64,000 nucleotides of DNA from Gordionus sp. m RMFG-2023 (GCF_954871325.1 NC_088776.1:4409985-4473984), one strand, 5' to 3'. Positions 20,866 to 35,107 are shown, counted from the first letter of the stretch. The notes: generated by a model not told the origin, from the sequence alone. Translations and numbers: made by a program.

Positions 20866-23800
20866 CTCAGCAATTTAATCGATTCACAACGCCATTTATT
20901 ACTAACCTAGACACCTAGGTCTTAATTGCTTAATATGCCTTGAAACTACTCCTATTCATCCTTCGATTTCTACTTCTACCTTCTTTCTTCCTATATTCTT
21001 CTCACTATACCTTTTCCCCCATTTAACTGGGCCATCAAAAAGCAGTATTCAAACTAGGCTTCCGATCTTAAACCTGTCGTTAATTATAATCTCTTTCGGT
21101 TCTATTCTTTCTTTCAGAAAATCTAATTCAGTTCTAGTTTATCTACCTAAAAATATCTCTGCTGGTGAGTATCCTTTGCTTTTCTTGGTATTGTTGTACG
21201 CTAATAGTAATAACCACCATTTTCCTTCTCCATATTTTTTCTTTTTTAACCAACTCTTAACTAGAGCTACCATTCTCTCCGCTTGTCCATTACTTCTCGG
21301 GTAATGTGGTGGTGCTAATAAATGCTCAATCTTCCATCTATCACAAAATTTGTCAAAATCTCTGCCTATAAATGCTGGACCACCATCTGATACTAAGGTC
21401 TTCATTAATCCATATTTACTTACGAAATCTTTTACCCTATTCAATGCTACTTTCGTCGTCAGACTAGATACCTGTTGACAATCTATCCATTTCGAACCTG
21501 CATCTACCATTATAAAATATTTCTTCCTTTCATATTCTAAAAAATCTACGTGTATTCTTTCACAGGGTATCTGTTTCTGGCCATTTGTCTCCCCTAACCT
21601 TTGCAGGTACATTCGCACACTTATTACATGTTTCACAATTCTTAGATAATTCTTCAATTTCACTATTCATTCTGGGCCACCAAATGTATTCCCTCGCCTT
21701 ATTCTTCATTCTTTCTATGCCCTGATGTCCTGTATGTACGGCGGCTAACATGTCTTTCCTTAACCTACTTGGTATCACTAAACGATATCCTCTCATTAAA
21801 CAATTGTCTTCTATATTCAATTCACCTCTACTGTTCTTAAAGGCCTGGTCTCTATCTTCCCATTCTTTATCTCCCTTCAAACAGGCTCTAATTCTCATTA
21901 ATTCTTCATCCTGTTGAGAAATCTTGTCTACAAGCTCTAAAGTTATCGGTCTTTCTCTTGTGTCTATCCTTAAAGCTCTTATCACATTACTATTTAGTTT
22001 CTCTTCTTCACTATATTCTAAACTATTTATTATTGGCTCTATTTCCTTGTCTTCTAAGTCCTTATCCCATAATCTCGATAATATATCTGGTAAACAATTT
22101 TGTTTGCCTGCTCTGAATCTTATTTCGAAATCAAAATTCCCTAACAACATCAGCCATTTCTGTAACCTTAAAGACATCATCAACTCATTATTATCTCTTT
22201 TAAAAAGCCCTACCAGCGGTTTGTGGTCGGTATATAACACAAATCTCCGGCTTAACAAATACTCTCTGCATTTGGTCAAACCAAACCTGACTGCTAAGGC
22301 TTCCCTTTCTATCGTTGAATAATTTCTTTCAGCCTTATTAAACTGTCTTGATTGACACAAATAAAATCGGTCTTTCTACATCATCAACTACTTGTGATAA
22401 AGCTCCTCCTATACCTTCATTAGATGCGTCCACTGCTAAAACAATATCTAATTCCTCATTAGCACATCAACATAAATTTCTCAACCAACTTTATCTTCAA
22501 TTTTTTAAAACTTTCTTCCTGTGCTGTTCCCCACTCGAACCTTTTATTCTTCTTTAATAGATTGTATAATGGTGTAGCAATGAATAAAACGATGATAATA
22601 ATTTGTAGCCCATAAAAATGACTGTAATTCAGACTTATTACTTGGAGCTTTCATGTTTACTATCTTATCTATATTTTTGGCCATCGGAGTAATTACGTTT
22701 CCCTTTATAAAATGTCCTAAGTACTTTATTTCTCTTACTCCGAAAACGCTTTTCTTCATATTAGATTTTAAACCATTCTCTAATATTATCTAACACCTTA
22801 ACTAATCTAGCATTATGTTCTTCTTCGGTTCTACCTGATAATAAAACATCATCTAAATAATACATAATTCCCTTTAACCCTTGAAATAAAGAAGTCATTG
22901 TTCTCTGAAATATCGCAGCCGAAACTTTCAAACCAAATGGTAAGCGACAAAATGCAAATAATCCTCTATGCGTCGTAATTGTCAACATCTTACTCGTGTT
23001 CTCGTTCACCTTAATCTGTATATAAGCGTAAGAAAAATCAATCTTCGAAATAATTGTTGCTCCTTCTAGATTTGCTAATAATTGTTCTATCATCGGTAAT
23101 GGATAACTAACTGTGCTAATCCATGGATTTAACGAAACTCTATAATCTATGCATAATCTTAAACTATTATCTGCCTTTCTAATGGGGACTAACGGCGTCG
23201 CTCCCTCGCTATGCACTATAGGTCGTATTATGCCTTCCTCTAATCATTTATTCAATTCCTTATCGACTTCTTTTAACCAAGAAAAAGGCAATCTCCTTGC
23301 TCCACAAAATTTAGGCTGGTAATTCTCTAATAATTTTATATTTACTTCAACATCTTTTAGTGTCCCTAACTTTTCTTTAAAAACCTCCAAGTATTGATCT
23401 ACAATCATACTTATCTCACGGCTGTATTCATTTTCGATAATCTCTTCCTGTTCTACTGTCTTCTTAATTATCTGTCTGTTGATTTCAACGGGTGTTACCT
23501 CTAAAGACTTAATATCTCTTGAACTCTTATTCTCTTTATCTCTATATTCAATTAACAACTCTGGAGTTCGATTTCTAAGTTTATCGAGAACTACGTCTTG
23601 TTCATCTACTATATTAGGCAACTTACGTTTATCGAAATCACTATCTATCGTTTCCTTATTTTCAACATTCATTCTCAAGATATATTTCAATAAAGACCGT
23701 ATTTAATATTTTTATATCTCAAAATATTCAAGGTAGTTATCCATAAAGTTATACCTCTATTAATTATAAGTAATCTTGTTCTGTAATAACCTAAAATTTT

Positions 23801-24114
23801 CACTACGCTACCATTTAATTGTTTGGCTCTTATTTTCTTTATAACAAATTCTTTTCCTGGCCAAAATTTATTAAAATCCTTTATACTCATCAAACTAATT
23901 TCTGCTCCTGTATCTAATAAAAAAAACATATTTCAGTTTCTTCAATCTTTATCCTTATTCTCGGGCATCTATTTTTCATTAAAAAATCCTCTAATTCAAC
24001 CTTTCGTACATCTATCAACATTGCATCTTTCGACTTATATATATCAAAATTTCTCCTCTCTATCTTTATGTCTCTCATTTCTCTACTTCTCTTAATACCT
24101 GTTTTATAATTAAC

Positions 24115-24490
24115 AAAATTCACAAATTTATTATTAACAAAATTATCATTAAAATTATCATTCGCATTATCCTTAAAATTATCAATAAGATTATCCTTAA
24201 CATTATCCTTACCATTATAATTAAAATTATCAATAAAATTATCCCTAAAATTATCCCTAAAATTATTCCTAAAATTATCATTCAAATTATCATTCAAATT
24301 ATCATTCAAATTATCATCAAAATTATCACTAAAATTATCCTTAACATCCTTAAAATTATAATTAAAATTATCAATAAAATTATCCCTAAAATTATCATTA
24401 AAATTATCATTCAAATTATCATCAAAATTATCACTAAAATTATCAATAAAAATATCCATAAAATTATCCATAAAATTATCATTCAAATTT
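24115..24490 (-). repeat. 12-bp-period tandem repeat encoding Asn-Asp-Asn-Phe units
   Basis: About 30 degenerate 12-bp units (AAAATTATCATT-like on the plus strand) translate on the minus strand as repeating DNFxDNFND tetrapeptides. The stretch lies between the zinc knuckles and the protease of the retroelement. It is low-complexity and probably slippage-derived. Confidence 0.8.
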
Positions 24491-25200
24491 TCATTAAAAT
24501 TAACATTTCCTTCTACTAGTCATTTCTTACATCTCTCTTGTGTGTGTCCATCTTGGCCACACGTATTACATCTTAATATCAAATTGTCTAATCTGCATCT
24601 AATAGTTACATGGCCATTCTTGCCACATCTCGCGCACTTTAAATCTTTCGTTAAATCACATTGTCGCGACATGTGACCCGGCTGGCCGCAACTAAAACAA
24701 ATTATTTGTCTATAATTATCTGTCCGTCTGAAATTATCTATATTTATCTTCTTCTCTACATCTCTCAATATATTCTTAACCTTTTCTAATTCTATAATCT
24801 ATATCTTAATATAAGCTGTACTTCTCCCTATGATTACACCTAAAGTAAAAACAAAAATCATAACCACAAAAACTATTAAAATTATATTTTCTAAAAATAA
24901 ATTCCAAATACTCATCTGATTAATATACAAAATAACGTGCTTAATAAAAATCTAATTAAAAATAATATAAAAATCCTACCAAAATTCATTAAATATAAAA
25001 CAATTATTAATATTATACATAAAAAGTAAAAAAAATATATCATGATGAATATAATTTTTTTACCCTAAATACGCTGATATATACAAAGAATTGACTTGTA
25101 ATCACAATCTACTTCTTCTAAATTTTATTGTATCGTCTCTAAATTAGACTGAAAATCTGCGGTCCCTAAGATTTTTACTCTTCTGACCAGTGTCACCAGA

Positions 25201-25581
25201 GTCGAATTTAGAAGTTTTACGTATAAATAAAAAGATAAATATATTCAATATAAATATAATAATACCTTTTAAGATACACTTCTAAAGATATGACTTTATT
25301 ATTTCCAAATATAAATTATGTGAAACAAATCCAAAATAAAAATTGAATAAAATATATAAAAATTACGAGTTTATATATATTAAAAAAATTGATATGCAAA
25401 AAAAACATTTAATATGCAAAATTACAATAATCCATAGTATTATCCGTACATTTAAGTTCGTTAATAATAATGGGTTTTTATATTCAAAAAAAAAATTGTT
25501 TATGCAATATTTAAAATTAGCCATTCATTTAAATATTCAAATCATATCATAAAAAAAAATATTTTTTTAATAACTTTAACA
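25201..25581 (-). repeat. LTR (5' in element orientation)
   Basis: Partner of the LTR at 19605-19984, followed by the AATAG target duplication. The inner flank holds a GTGTCACCAGA stretch where a primer-binding site would be expected. Confidence 0.9.
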
Positions 25582-25586
25582 AATAG

Positions 25587-27054
25587 CTTTCTAAAAATGG
25601 AGTATTCAGGGATTCCATATATTTAATCAACTCGTTTCATTTTTCCAGATAATGACAGATTCAGACTATTAAAAAATTTATAATATTTATATAGTCGTTA
25701 ACTTGTTAAGAGCATCAAAGGATAATAATTGTTTTAAATTTCCTTGTTAGAATAATATTTTACCGATGGAAACTGCAATAACCCATTGCCTGATTATGAA
25801 CCAAAGGACGCGTTCAACCCGCACGCATACCTCTGCATCCAAAATCTTAAGTTCTGATTTAAATAATTTTGAAATTTCTCTACCCGACAAACAATTTCTT
25901 AGAATAATACATTATACATCGAATTTGAAATGCCAACATATATTTAGTTGTTCCTTCTTTTCTCAATAATATATGCTTTTATTCAACTTATCTATTCCTT
26001 GTAAAAAAACTAGATTATAACAAAAGGTGTTAGAGATAATATTTTAAAATTATAATTTTTTTTTGATGACTCAAGCTATGGATAAATAAAATACGCATTC
26101 GATAACGTCAATCATTCCTTTACTAGTGTTTTTTTTATACTACTAGAGTTTTTTTTTTGTAAATTGTTCAGGTGTTCAATGTAAATAAATATGGTGATTT
26201 ATAGCTAAAATGGAGATAAGACCACAACTTCCCGGCAATTCGTGTTTTGGTATATTATGTAAGGAATATTTAAGACCTAAGATGTTGAACCTTATATGGG
26301 AGACGCTAGCTATCTTATCAATAAGAATCCCGGGGCCACAAAATATAGCTGAATAAAATTTTCCAAGTAAATGTCTAAGAAAAAATATCTTATATGCCAT
26401 TTGCCACATTTCTATTTTTTTTTTAGTCAGTGAAAACCTAAATTTTTAAAAAATAAAAAATTTTGAGTTCTGAAAAACAACCGAGGGATATTAATCTTTT
26501 ATGGGATGTAAAAAATTGAAATATTAATTTATTTCAAATTTCGTTTTAAAATATAAGATATATTTATACAAACTTATCTACACCCAAAATATGGCTTTAT
26601 GAATTATTATAAAAGTAAAAGAGGTAAAAAAAATAAATGTATTTGGTTTAATATTTTACACCTTCTTACTTTTAAATGCTTATAGATACCTTTTAGTTTA
26701 ATCTTGACACTTATTGATTTTTAAATGATTTTGACTTTTAGTGTGTTATCTCTATTTTCATGTAAAATGTAAGAAAAAATTTAAAAAAAATTTATTTTTC
26801 ACTTCTGGGAGGTTAGGTTTACTGAGCATTTTAATCTCATTTTATCCAAAGCAATATGAAGCGTGTTAAAAGACTTTAACCCCGGACCTGTTTTCAAAGA
26901 ACATTTTTATCACCATTGTTGATAAAATTTTATTTATGTGGCAAAAAAAGAGGTGTTATTTTTATTTAATAATTAAGTGTTAAAAAAAAGGATAAATTAG
27001 GATTTTGAATACTTTTTAAAAACAATTATTTAAAAATAAATATTCTGACTAAAT
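25587..27054. other. Spacer with two unassigned peptide-like stretches
   Basis: At about 25758-25850 (+) one frame reads DGNCNNPLPDYEP then AFNPHAYLCIQN, with a cysteine and proline content unlike random AT-rich sequence; it vaguely recalls the DGxCNN start of animal haem peroxidases. At about 26211-26355 (+) a frame from an ATG reads IRPQLPGNSCFGILCK and ends in IPGPQNIAE. Neither has splice or domain support strong enough to call a gene. Both could be exon relics. Confidence 0.3.
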
Positions 27055-29045
27055 ATGACAAATTTGACGGATTATAAATTTAGCTATATATTTCTTTGGC
27101 ACCCAGCTCTCAATATTGGACTCGCAAATTCCTCAGAAAATTTTTCTTGCATTCCATTATCGGTTATGTACAATAACAAAAAATCGTTGTTCTGGTTTTT
27201 CATAACTATAGCTCCCATTGTGTGCGTTATGGGATTGCTGGGAAATGCCTTGGGCCTGAAAATAGCTCTCAAAGAAAAATTCCAACCTAATGTTTTACTG
27301 ACCCGAGCCCTGTACCTGGCTAACGTATTCAATTGCCTGATTATGCTCATATATCCGATCTTAGATTTGATAGGGGAACTCAAATTTTTAAACTTTTGGT
27401 TCAAAATCTCTTGGAACAGGTATATGGCCGATTATCATTTTCCCATAGCCAAATCGTTCGTCAATTTTTCTTTCGGTATTTACGTAACACTTGCTCTCTC
27501 GCAGCTGATGGGCATAGCTTTCCCGTTTAAATACAAAATTTGGTTCCGGACCAAAAATATCGTGTACATGCTGGTATTTAATTTTATATACGTAGTTCTT
27601 TGGTCCATTCCTTTTAGATGGAGGTTCAACACGAACAGCATAAACGTGTGTGGAGTCAACCCCGTTTATTATTACAAATTTAGGTAATGTAAATTAAATT
27701 ATTTATAAAATTTTATAGTCTAATCGTAACGACATCTTTTAAAAACGATGTGGAAAGTTTATGATAGATATCCTATACACATTCTGTAATATGTTTACAT
27801 CATTCGTTTGAAGCATATTTAAACATTAATAACATGATTTTGTCAAAAGTGTTTTCCAGTAGTGTTACGGCTAACTCAATATTTTAGCCAGAATAATATT
27901 GACCAAGCATCGAGATTTCACTAATAGATGTCCAAACCTTTGTGTCATCTATGAGTAAAACCTTTAGTCATACAAAATATTTCCCCGAATAAAAGATTGA
28001 ATTAGCCGTTTTTTAAAAATCTGCTCAAATCGAGCCTTCTAACAATATCCATCGTTATAAATTTCAGATAATTCGAGAATGAACTCTTGAATCATTTTTT
28101 TTAAAATTTATATATTGGCTATACGTGAATTCATAATATTTATAAAACAGTCAATGAGTATATGTTAAAAATAATTCTATGAATTAATTATATTTTAATA
28201 TTTAATAATCCTAAATTTGACTAGTTTTTGATTATACTTTTTTTTTGCTTTATTTTGTGCATTTATTGGTATTCATAACATATAATTTTAAAAATTTTCC
28301 CCGATATATGATTTAAACAAATACTTCTTTAATAAAATACAAACAAAGTGATCCTGATTCCAAACAAGCGCTTTTCTCTTGGACAACTTACGAGGTGACG
28401 CGAGAGGTTTTTACCAAATTTATACCCGCTCTAGTCATATTATTGTTCAAAGTTTGGACCAATAAAATGAGAAAATTATTGCTAGTTCATAGGATAAATC
28501 ATTCTTCCAATGCAAGCTTAAATCGCTTGATATCTTCCGGAAGATTTCCAAAATTCTGCAGGAAATCAAGAGTTAGCGATATGCCAATCAATCTAGAATT
28601 TAATATGGTAAAATAAAATTTTGTCACCTGATAATATTTAATTGAATATTTATTAACTGGTTATAATTTTTTAAGGGTTTCATCAATACGTTAAAATATA
28701 TATATTTTTTAAAAATTTCAGGAAAGGCAACCTGAGTCATCTAGAAAGGCTCCAGTTATACAAAACCCTAATATACAAGCCAGGTTAAGGGATTACGAAG
28801 TTGAAAATAAGTTGATTGGCATATTAGGAATCGAATTTATTGTCTTCTTATTTCCCGTCTCAATTTTCTTAATTTGTCGTAATTACATCCCTACAGGAAA
28901 TGATTACGAAATTGATATAGCTTTCGCCTTTTGTACACTTATGGAATACCTATATATTTCTTTAACCTTTTATCTTAACTTAGCATTCAATCCAAGATAT
29001 AGGGAAGCTTATTTAAGAAACCCGCTGGGATGGCAAATCACGTGA
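27055..29045 (+). CDS. Seven-transmembrane receptor, copy 1, three exons (403 aa)
   Basis: Rhodopsin-class-like receptor, probably a plasma-membrane chemo- or peptide receptor; the ligand is unknown. Exons 27055-27683, 28349-28607 and 28722-29045 are joined by GT-AG introns with matching phases (2, 0). Helix 1 is about 46-70 (GN at 63-64), helix 2 78-107, helix 3 129-155, helix 4 168-188, helix 5 229-252 (P236), helix 6 327-348 (P341) and helix 7 362-384, followed by FNPRYR (385-390). Helix 3 ends LALSQLMGIAFPFKYK, aligning with LxxSRYLAIxFPxxY of ordinary receptors, so the DRY arginine is Gln150. Cysteines at 32 and 199 recur in the readable paralogues; helix 3 lacks the usual cysteine. N-terminal N-glycosylation sites are present. 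No stop or frameshift was found. Confidence 0.75.
27860..28048. mobile_element. MITE of the TAGTGTTGTTAAACGG family, copy A
   Basis: Lies in intron 1 of receptor copy 1. It starts TAGTGTTACGGCTAACTC and ends in a degenerate CGAGCCTTCTAACAATAT. The core shares ACTCAATATTTTAGCCAGAA and GAATTAGCCGTTTTTTAAAA with the other copies. Confidence 0.75.
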
Positions 29046-32000
29046 ATATATTCTATATTATATCTAAGAAATCACTAATGTTGAAATCGATTGTATGAAC
29101 TTACTAAACATTCTCACTCTTTCCTTAAATTTATTTGATTAATTCATTTTCCCCCCAAATTTGCTTATTGAAAACATCTTATATGTGTATACTTGTTGAT
29201 TATCATATTAGTAAAAAGGAATCTCGCTATTTGTTAAAAACCATTTAAAATGTGTATTTATATTATATATATATTCAAAATAAAATGTATAAATGTCTTA
29301 AAAAATGGTTTTGTGCGTGTAGTGGAGTACTATTCGCTAATTGAAACTAGAGATAGACATCACATATATTTATATCATATGATTATTTATACATAAATTG
29401 TGTCATGTATGCTATGAATTTTGCAGTCCAATTTAAAAAAAAACAGATTAAAATTCTGAGAAGATCTAGAATATTTTTAAGTGAGTGCACGAATATATTT
29501 CATAGGAGTTAGGTAATCGGTTTAGTAAATTTCTCCAATTTAATTCATTAATAGTGCGCGCTTTATTTTAAAAGGTACCATTTTGTCGGAATCTAACTCT
29601 AACATGGCGAAATTTTGAACTACTGTTAATTTATATTATTTGTAGATTTTCATATAAATTAAAAAGTATAAAAATGTTTTCACCACTAATGATCTAACCC
29701 TCCCAGCAGAGGCAAGTAATGGATTAGATTCTTGAGATATGTTATCGCTAACATTCTATCTACTTATGTTAGAAAATACCTCAATAGAAAAAAGTATGTT
29801 CTCAAATTTACTGATTCCAATTTGGAATTGATCCGTTTTATCCTAAGTAGATATATGGCGGATACTTTTTTTACATATTGATATAGAAGTTTTTATATCA
29901 TTCCATATGATTTTTAATACTTAACACATATCCGGTAAGTATGTAATGCTTTGCAAAAACTATCCTCTAAAAAAAATAGTTAAAGACACACATTTTACAA
30001 TAAAACTAACAACAATCATCATAGACTCTCTTGCTTAAAATATCTTCTTTTTTCACGTCTACTTAAACCCCTTCAGCCTTGCATAATAACATATACACCC
30101 TAAAAGCACATCTTTAGCAAAACTAAACCACTTACTAATGGTAATTAGCATACGACTCTATATCTCTAAACATAAAATCACATTAAAATGAGCACAAGCC
30201 TCTGATCTGCCCTCTGAATATCTAATTAATACAAGTATAAATTTGGGTAATAAACAATAACGATAAAAGGCTCTTTATCGCACCTATCATATCATTAAAT
30301 GACTCAAATATTATACCAAACCTACTTAAAAATCAAGAATTAAATTAAAAGCTGAGAAAGGGGTTCAATATTACCATTTTGTGCCTATTCTATTCCTTTT
30401 CTCCTGTTCCCAGAGAGAAATCTTTATGACCAATTATAAAATTTCTCTAAAACCGCATGTTCAATATTTTATTTAATAATTTATTCAGGCCAGAAAATGG
30501 AATAATAACCTTGTAATTAGTCAAGGAAATCTAACTTTAAAATTTCTCTCTCCTTAAAGAGACTTATTTTAATTAAATACTAACTATTGTTTAGTAACTT
30601 GGTGTTAAAGTATGGAACAGCAATAATTAAACTAATATAATGTATAATAAAAAAAATTGCTTAAAATAAAACATAAAATAATTTTTTTTAAATTATTCTT
30701 GTCTAAATTACACAATATCCTTAATTGAAATAATATTGTTATTTCAATATATATACATAATTAGGAAAAAATATTTTTTAAGGTAGAATTTTTTAAATTT
30801 AAACACGATGCTAACTAAATTAGTATAAGTGATAATTTAAAAAAAAATGATTAAATATTTTATTTTTTTATTACTTATTATAACGATGCTAAATTTTTAC
30901 TATAAAAATTGGGCACTATTTTGCTAATAGGTTATTATCATTTTAACTTTATTTTGCTTTTACTTAGGAGAACTCTAATAATTTCTTAGTATTGCAATGG
31001 AGTAAAGATATACAGTAAAGTAAATCTTGTCTAATTTAGGAAGTTGATATTTCGGAAAACTATTCTAATTTGACCAAAGTTTTGAATCCAAAATCAAATT
31101 CCTATATTAACTACTAAAGTCTTGATAAGCTGGGCAACTGTTAAAATTTTGTCCCAACTATATCCATAATTTTTCAAGTTTTACTGTATTTCAATACATT
31201 TTAAAAAAAATGTCACTTCTAATACAAATGTCCACAGATCCCCTCCCGCCCCCATTCCTGCCAAGCCTGAAGACCAAATAAAAATTATTTTTTAGTAACT
31301 TATAATTAATAATAAGCCTATTTTTTATTATTATTATTTTGTAAATGAATATTTGTAAGTCATTCCTTCTAAAAATGTTCAATTAACTAACAATGAGCTA
31401 ACCCCCACAAAATAGGAATCCGCCTAGATCCCAATTATTTTTCCCAAAATACTCCGAATATTGTATTGTAAATTAATGAATCCTACTTGTATTAATCGAA
31501 TTAAACAGAACACCAAATCCATCACTTCTTATATATATATTGGAAGCCCTATTTCGATACAAATAAATATGAAGAGAAATAATATGGCGAATCTGCAAAA
31601 TTGAGATACAGAGTGCATACGCATGTGCCAGTGCTGAAGATTTATTCAGTGCCGTTTATAGCATTAATCATGTTACAGATAATAATATATTAGTAAAGAA
31701 AATGTATATTTTTTTATAATATACGAATTTGTTTTTTAAAAATAATTTGTTAATATAAATAGCAGAGATTTGCAGAGTTAGGAGAGATCAGGGCAATGTC
31801 TAGCGGAAAGGAGCTTGTCGGTTTAGTAGATTTTATTAAAAACATGACATGTTAATAAATATGAATTTATGTAATAGCATTGTATAATATGTATCAAAAA
31901 ATATTTGATACCCCTTACTCAGTGTTAATTTGCGAAGTTTTATCTTTCTAAATAAAAAAGAAAAGAAATAAGATTAAACAATTAATTTAGGGTTTCCTTT

Positions 32001-33579
32001 ATTCATAACTATTAATAATTATACAGTAAATACATTATAAAATTGATGTTACAAATAAAAATTAAAATTAAAAGAAAAAGAAAAATTAACAGAAAAGGGT
32101 TAAAAAAGAATAACATTCAAAAATAAAATACTTTCCCCAAAAAAATAGAAAGTGGTATAATATTCACAAAATCTCAATTGTACAAAACCTACAAATAACT
32201 ATTCATGTTTTTGGGGAACTTGTAGTCCCACCTCCGTTTTTATAAAATAATGTTTTATTTTATTTTATATTTGTTAAATTTTGGAATTGAAAAATAAAAT
32301 TTAAGTTGTAATAAAAAAAAAAATTATATATATATCCTTTCTTAAATAATTCATTTACATAGTCTGTCAAATTAAATAATCTCGAAATAATTTGAATAAG
32401 GCATTTCTTTTTTGTTTAAAAAGTATAGAGTAGCAAGAACGCCGCTGCTTTTACTTTTATTGTCCCTGTGTACCTGAACCTCTAACTATCATCATGATCG
32501 GAACTAGGGTTATCTGACAACTTAAGAGGTTAAGGGTCAGGGACAATACTCCTTATCATTTTTAGCCTTTTTAGTAAAACTTCATATTTATATTTTCCAT
32601 CTTTGATTACCGGAGACTCACGTAGAAGTGTCGACATCAGGATCCATACTATTAGTGGGGTCCCTATTAAAATTAGGTGGACATTTCTTGTTTGACTGAG
32701 TATCACACTCAGCTATATAAAATTATTTTTTAATAAAATGTGTATTTTAGGTTTAAAAAAAAATTAGAATGTCACAATTTTATGTGGTGCCATTGAAATA
32801 TGAAGAGTTTAATAAATAATAAGTTGGACTTTGGATAAAATTTAATACCAACCCTTTTTTCTCATTCTATTGCCTAAGGATAATTTTAAAATTCTGATTT
32901 ATTTTACCTGAAAGGATTCTACCTACCCCGCAAAAAATGTTTTTGACCTTATACTATAAAACTAATCTTAATTTTTAACATATAGATTTTTAATTTTAAA
33001 TTAATAAAGATTTTACTATAAACAAAAATTTCAGATTATTGATATGCAAAGCATGACTTGGAGAATTTTCTTTAAAAACAGGCGGTACCAGCCGGGCATT
33101 TTGTTAATAAAAATTTTCGGGCCGAGCTGAAACAATATATATAAAATGACAGGCAGGGCCTCGCAAATCTCTGATTTTCATAATTGTTTTTTTTTAAATA
33201 TAAAATTTAATTTATTTTTAACAAAATAATAAATTATTCATTAACCATTTAATATTCATATATATATATAAAATAATAATTCTTCAGAATCAATCTATAT
33301 ATTGAAAATGGCGAATTGAAGTTTTATCCTTTGCAAAATCAAAACGAATAATGAATATATTGATTGATATATTATATAAGTGATTATATATTGCATAAGA
33401 ATAATGAGCATTATTAAATTTTATAAATTTTATGGCTTTTTATTGGTTTTTCAAACTTAAAAACACAATATTTTTCAAAAAATAGGTGTTTTAAAATATA
33501 TTTTATTTAAAAAAATATATATATTAAATTGGAATATAAATTTGTGACAAAAAAAATGATCTTAGCAAACATCACTAAC
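29046..33579. other. Long spacer between receptor copies 1 and 2
   Basis: 4.5 kb of AT-rich sequence without a supported gene. Two hAT-like scraps can be seen: 31614-31716 (+) reads ACASAEDLFSAVYSI then NILVKKMYIFL, resembling an hATC tail; 33080-33180 has GCCGGGC and CGGGCCGAGC words and ends near GCAAATCTCTGA, resembling a family 2 terminus. Upstream of copy 2 (about 33350-33500) the sequence resembles that upstream of copy 3 (about 36018-36145), consistent with tandem gene duplication. Confidence 0.5.
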
Positions 33580-34762
33580 GCGTTATGAAATTATCTCTTA
33601 ATCGATCTCTTGGGAATCCAGCGCTAAATATTGAGATCGTAAATTCTTCCGAAGATTTCTCGTGCATCCCTTGGTCCGTAGTAAACAATGACAAGAAATC
33701 GCTCTTCGTGTGTTTCATAACGATAGCTCCTATTGTGTGCGTACTGGGACTACTCAGGAATTCTTAGGGCCTGAAGATGTCTCTCAAGGAAAAGTATTCT
33801 CCCAACGTTCTACTAATCCAAGCCCTTTCCCTGGTGAACCTATTCAATTGTCTGGTTATGCTCATGTATCCGATCTTAGATTTGACGGGGATGACCCAAA
33901 TTTTGAAATTTTGGATCAAAATATACTGGAATATATACATGGCGGATTATCATTTTCCCATCGCCAAATCATTGGTCAGTTCCTCTTTCGGTATTTACGT
34001 GATATTAGCTTTCTCCCAAATGATTGGCACGGCCTTCCCGTTTAAATACAAAAATTGGTTTCGAACAAAGAATATTATGTACATGCTGCTGTTCAACCTC
34101 GTGTACGTAGTTATATGGTGCATTCCGATTAGAATGTGGTTTTAAATAGAAAGTAGGACAAACTTTTGTGGATTGAATCCCTTTTATATCGTTTATTATT
34201 ACAAATTTAGGTAAATAACATACATAATCTTGTTTATTACTTAATTTTTTATTTTTTTTTAAAAAAAAATGAATTCCAACATAACTATTATTAGTATATT
34301 ATACCCATTGGCGCCAGAATGGAAGAACAAGGGGCGGGGATGAGTGAGAAGGGGAGAGAGACTTTATAATAAAAATTAATATACTAAAGTTTTACTAATT
34401 TTGTAGACCCCTTACTAGGTTTAATTAAAAAAAAATCAAGATAAATTTATCAACACTAATTAGACAAAATAGAAAATAATTTCAATTTTTACGTGAAACA
34501 CTTCCAATAATTCGTTTAACTTAATTAGCTTTAAAAATCGTTTTTTTTTTGGACTGGTGGTTAGGTAGTAGTAGTAATAAGTATATCAAACTTCTTGTTA
34601 AAATTTTAAAAAAAATTTAAAACTATTGTAAACTTTTATTTTCGTACAATTGTATATGAAAAGAAGATGGATTAAAACCCATAACCATGAGATAACTGGA
34701 CAAATCTAAAAATCGACTCAAATCGGCATTTTATACTGATTGAAAACTGGTAACTTAACATG

Positions 34763-34939
34763 TAGTGTTGTTAAACGGCTCGTTTTGAGCCATCTTTTAA
34801 AACGACTAACTCAATACTTTAGCAAGAAATTCATTGCTTAAGCCTCAAAATTTCTGTAATGTATGTCTAAAAACTTTGTTCCTTCGTAATATTTTTCTGG
34901 ATGAAATATTGAGTTAGCCGTTTTAAAAAAATCGGCTTT
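34763..34939. mobile_element. MITE of the TAGTGTTGTTAAACGG family, copy B (3' truncated)
   Basis: Starts TAGTGTTGTTAAACGGCTCG; the core runs through AACTCAATACTTTAGCAAG and GAGTTAGCCGTTTTAAAA and ends at ATCGGCTTTA. The distal inverted repeat is missing. Confidence 0.8.
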
Positions 34940-34984
34940 ACTGCATTTATTTTAAATTTTTATGGCGGTTTAAAAAATTGTTCT

Positions 34985-35107
34985 TAAATATACGGCCCGA
35001 CTCGGGTATTTTTTTAAAAAATAAATTTTTTTAAGCTCGGTCCGGGTATATTTTATAAAATTAAAATACGGCTCGGCCCATATACCCGAGCCGGGCCGGG
35101 CCAGCGG
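34985..35107. mobile_element. hAT-like GC-rich scrap
   Basis: Two blocks, CGGCCCGACTCGGGTAT and CCCGAGCCGGGCCGGGCC, flank an AT spacer; the composition matches the subterminal regions of the hAT families here. No terminal repeat or target duplication was found. Confidence 0.45.

Larger units (their letters stand above)
19605..25581 (-). mobile_element. Ty3/gypsy LTR retroelement with both LTRs, broken
   Basis: A nearly full-length fossil element on the minus strand, flanked by a 5-bp target duplication AATAG (19600-19604 and 25582-25586). In transcription order: 5' LTR; gag end with three CCHC zinc knuckles (about 24.5-24.8 kb); an Asn/Asp/Phe-repeat segment; aspartic protease with an LLDTGAE motif (about 23.9 kb); reverse transcriptase with YLDD (about 23.2-22.5 kb); RNase H; integrase with H2C2 finger (about 22.3-21.1 kb); a tandem-repeat stretch; 3' LTR. 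It is broken, with roughly half a dozen breaks. The LTRs differ at about a dozen places over some 380 bp, so it is moderately young. It is clearly distinct in sequence from the element at 3.2-6.4 kb. Confidence 0.93.

Noticed and set aside
25758-25850. DGNCNNPLPDYEP peptide resembling the start of an animal haem peroxidase
   Set aside because: The similarity is limited to a few residues, and no flanking exon or second motif was found, so no gene is called.
26211-26355. Peptide ending in IPGPQN, reminiscent of the proline-rich hinge of cytochrome P450
   Set aside because: No other P450 motif (ExxR or the haem-binding FxxGxxxCxG) occurs nearby.
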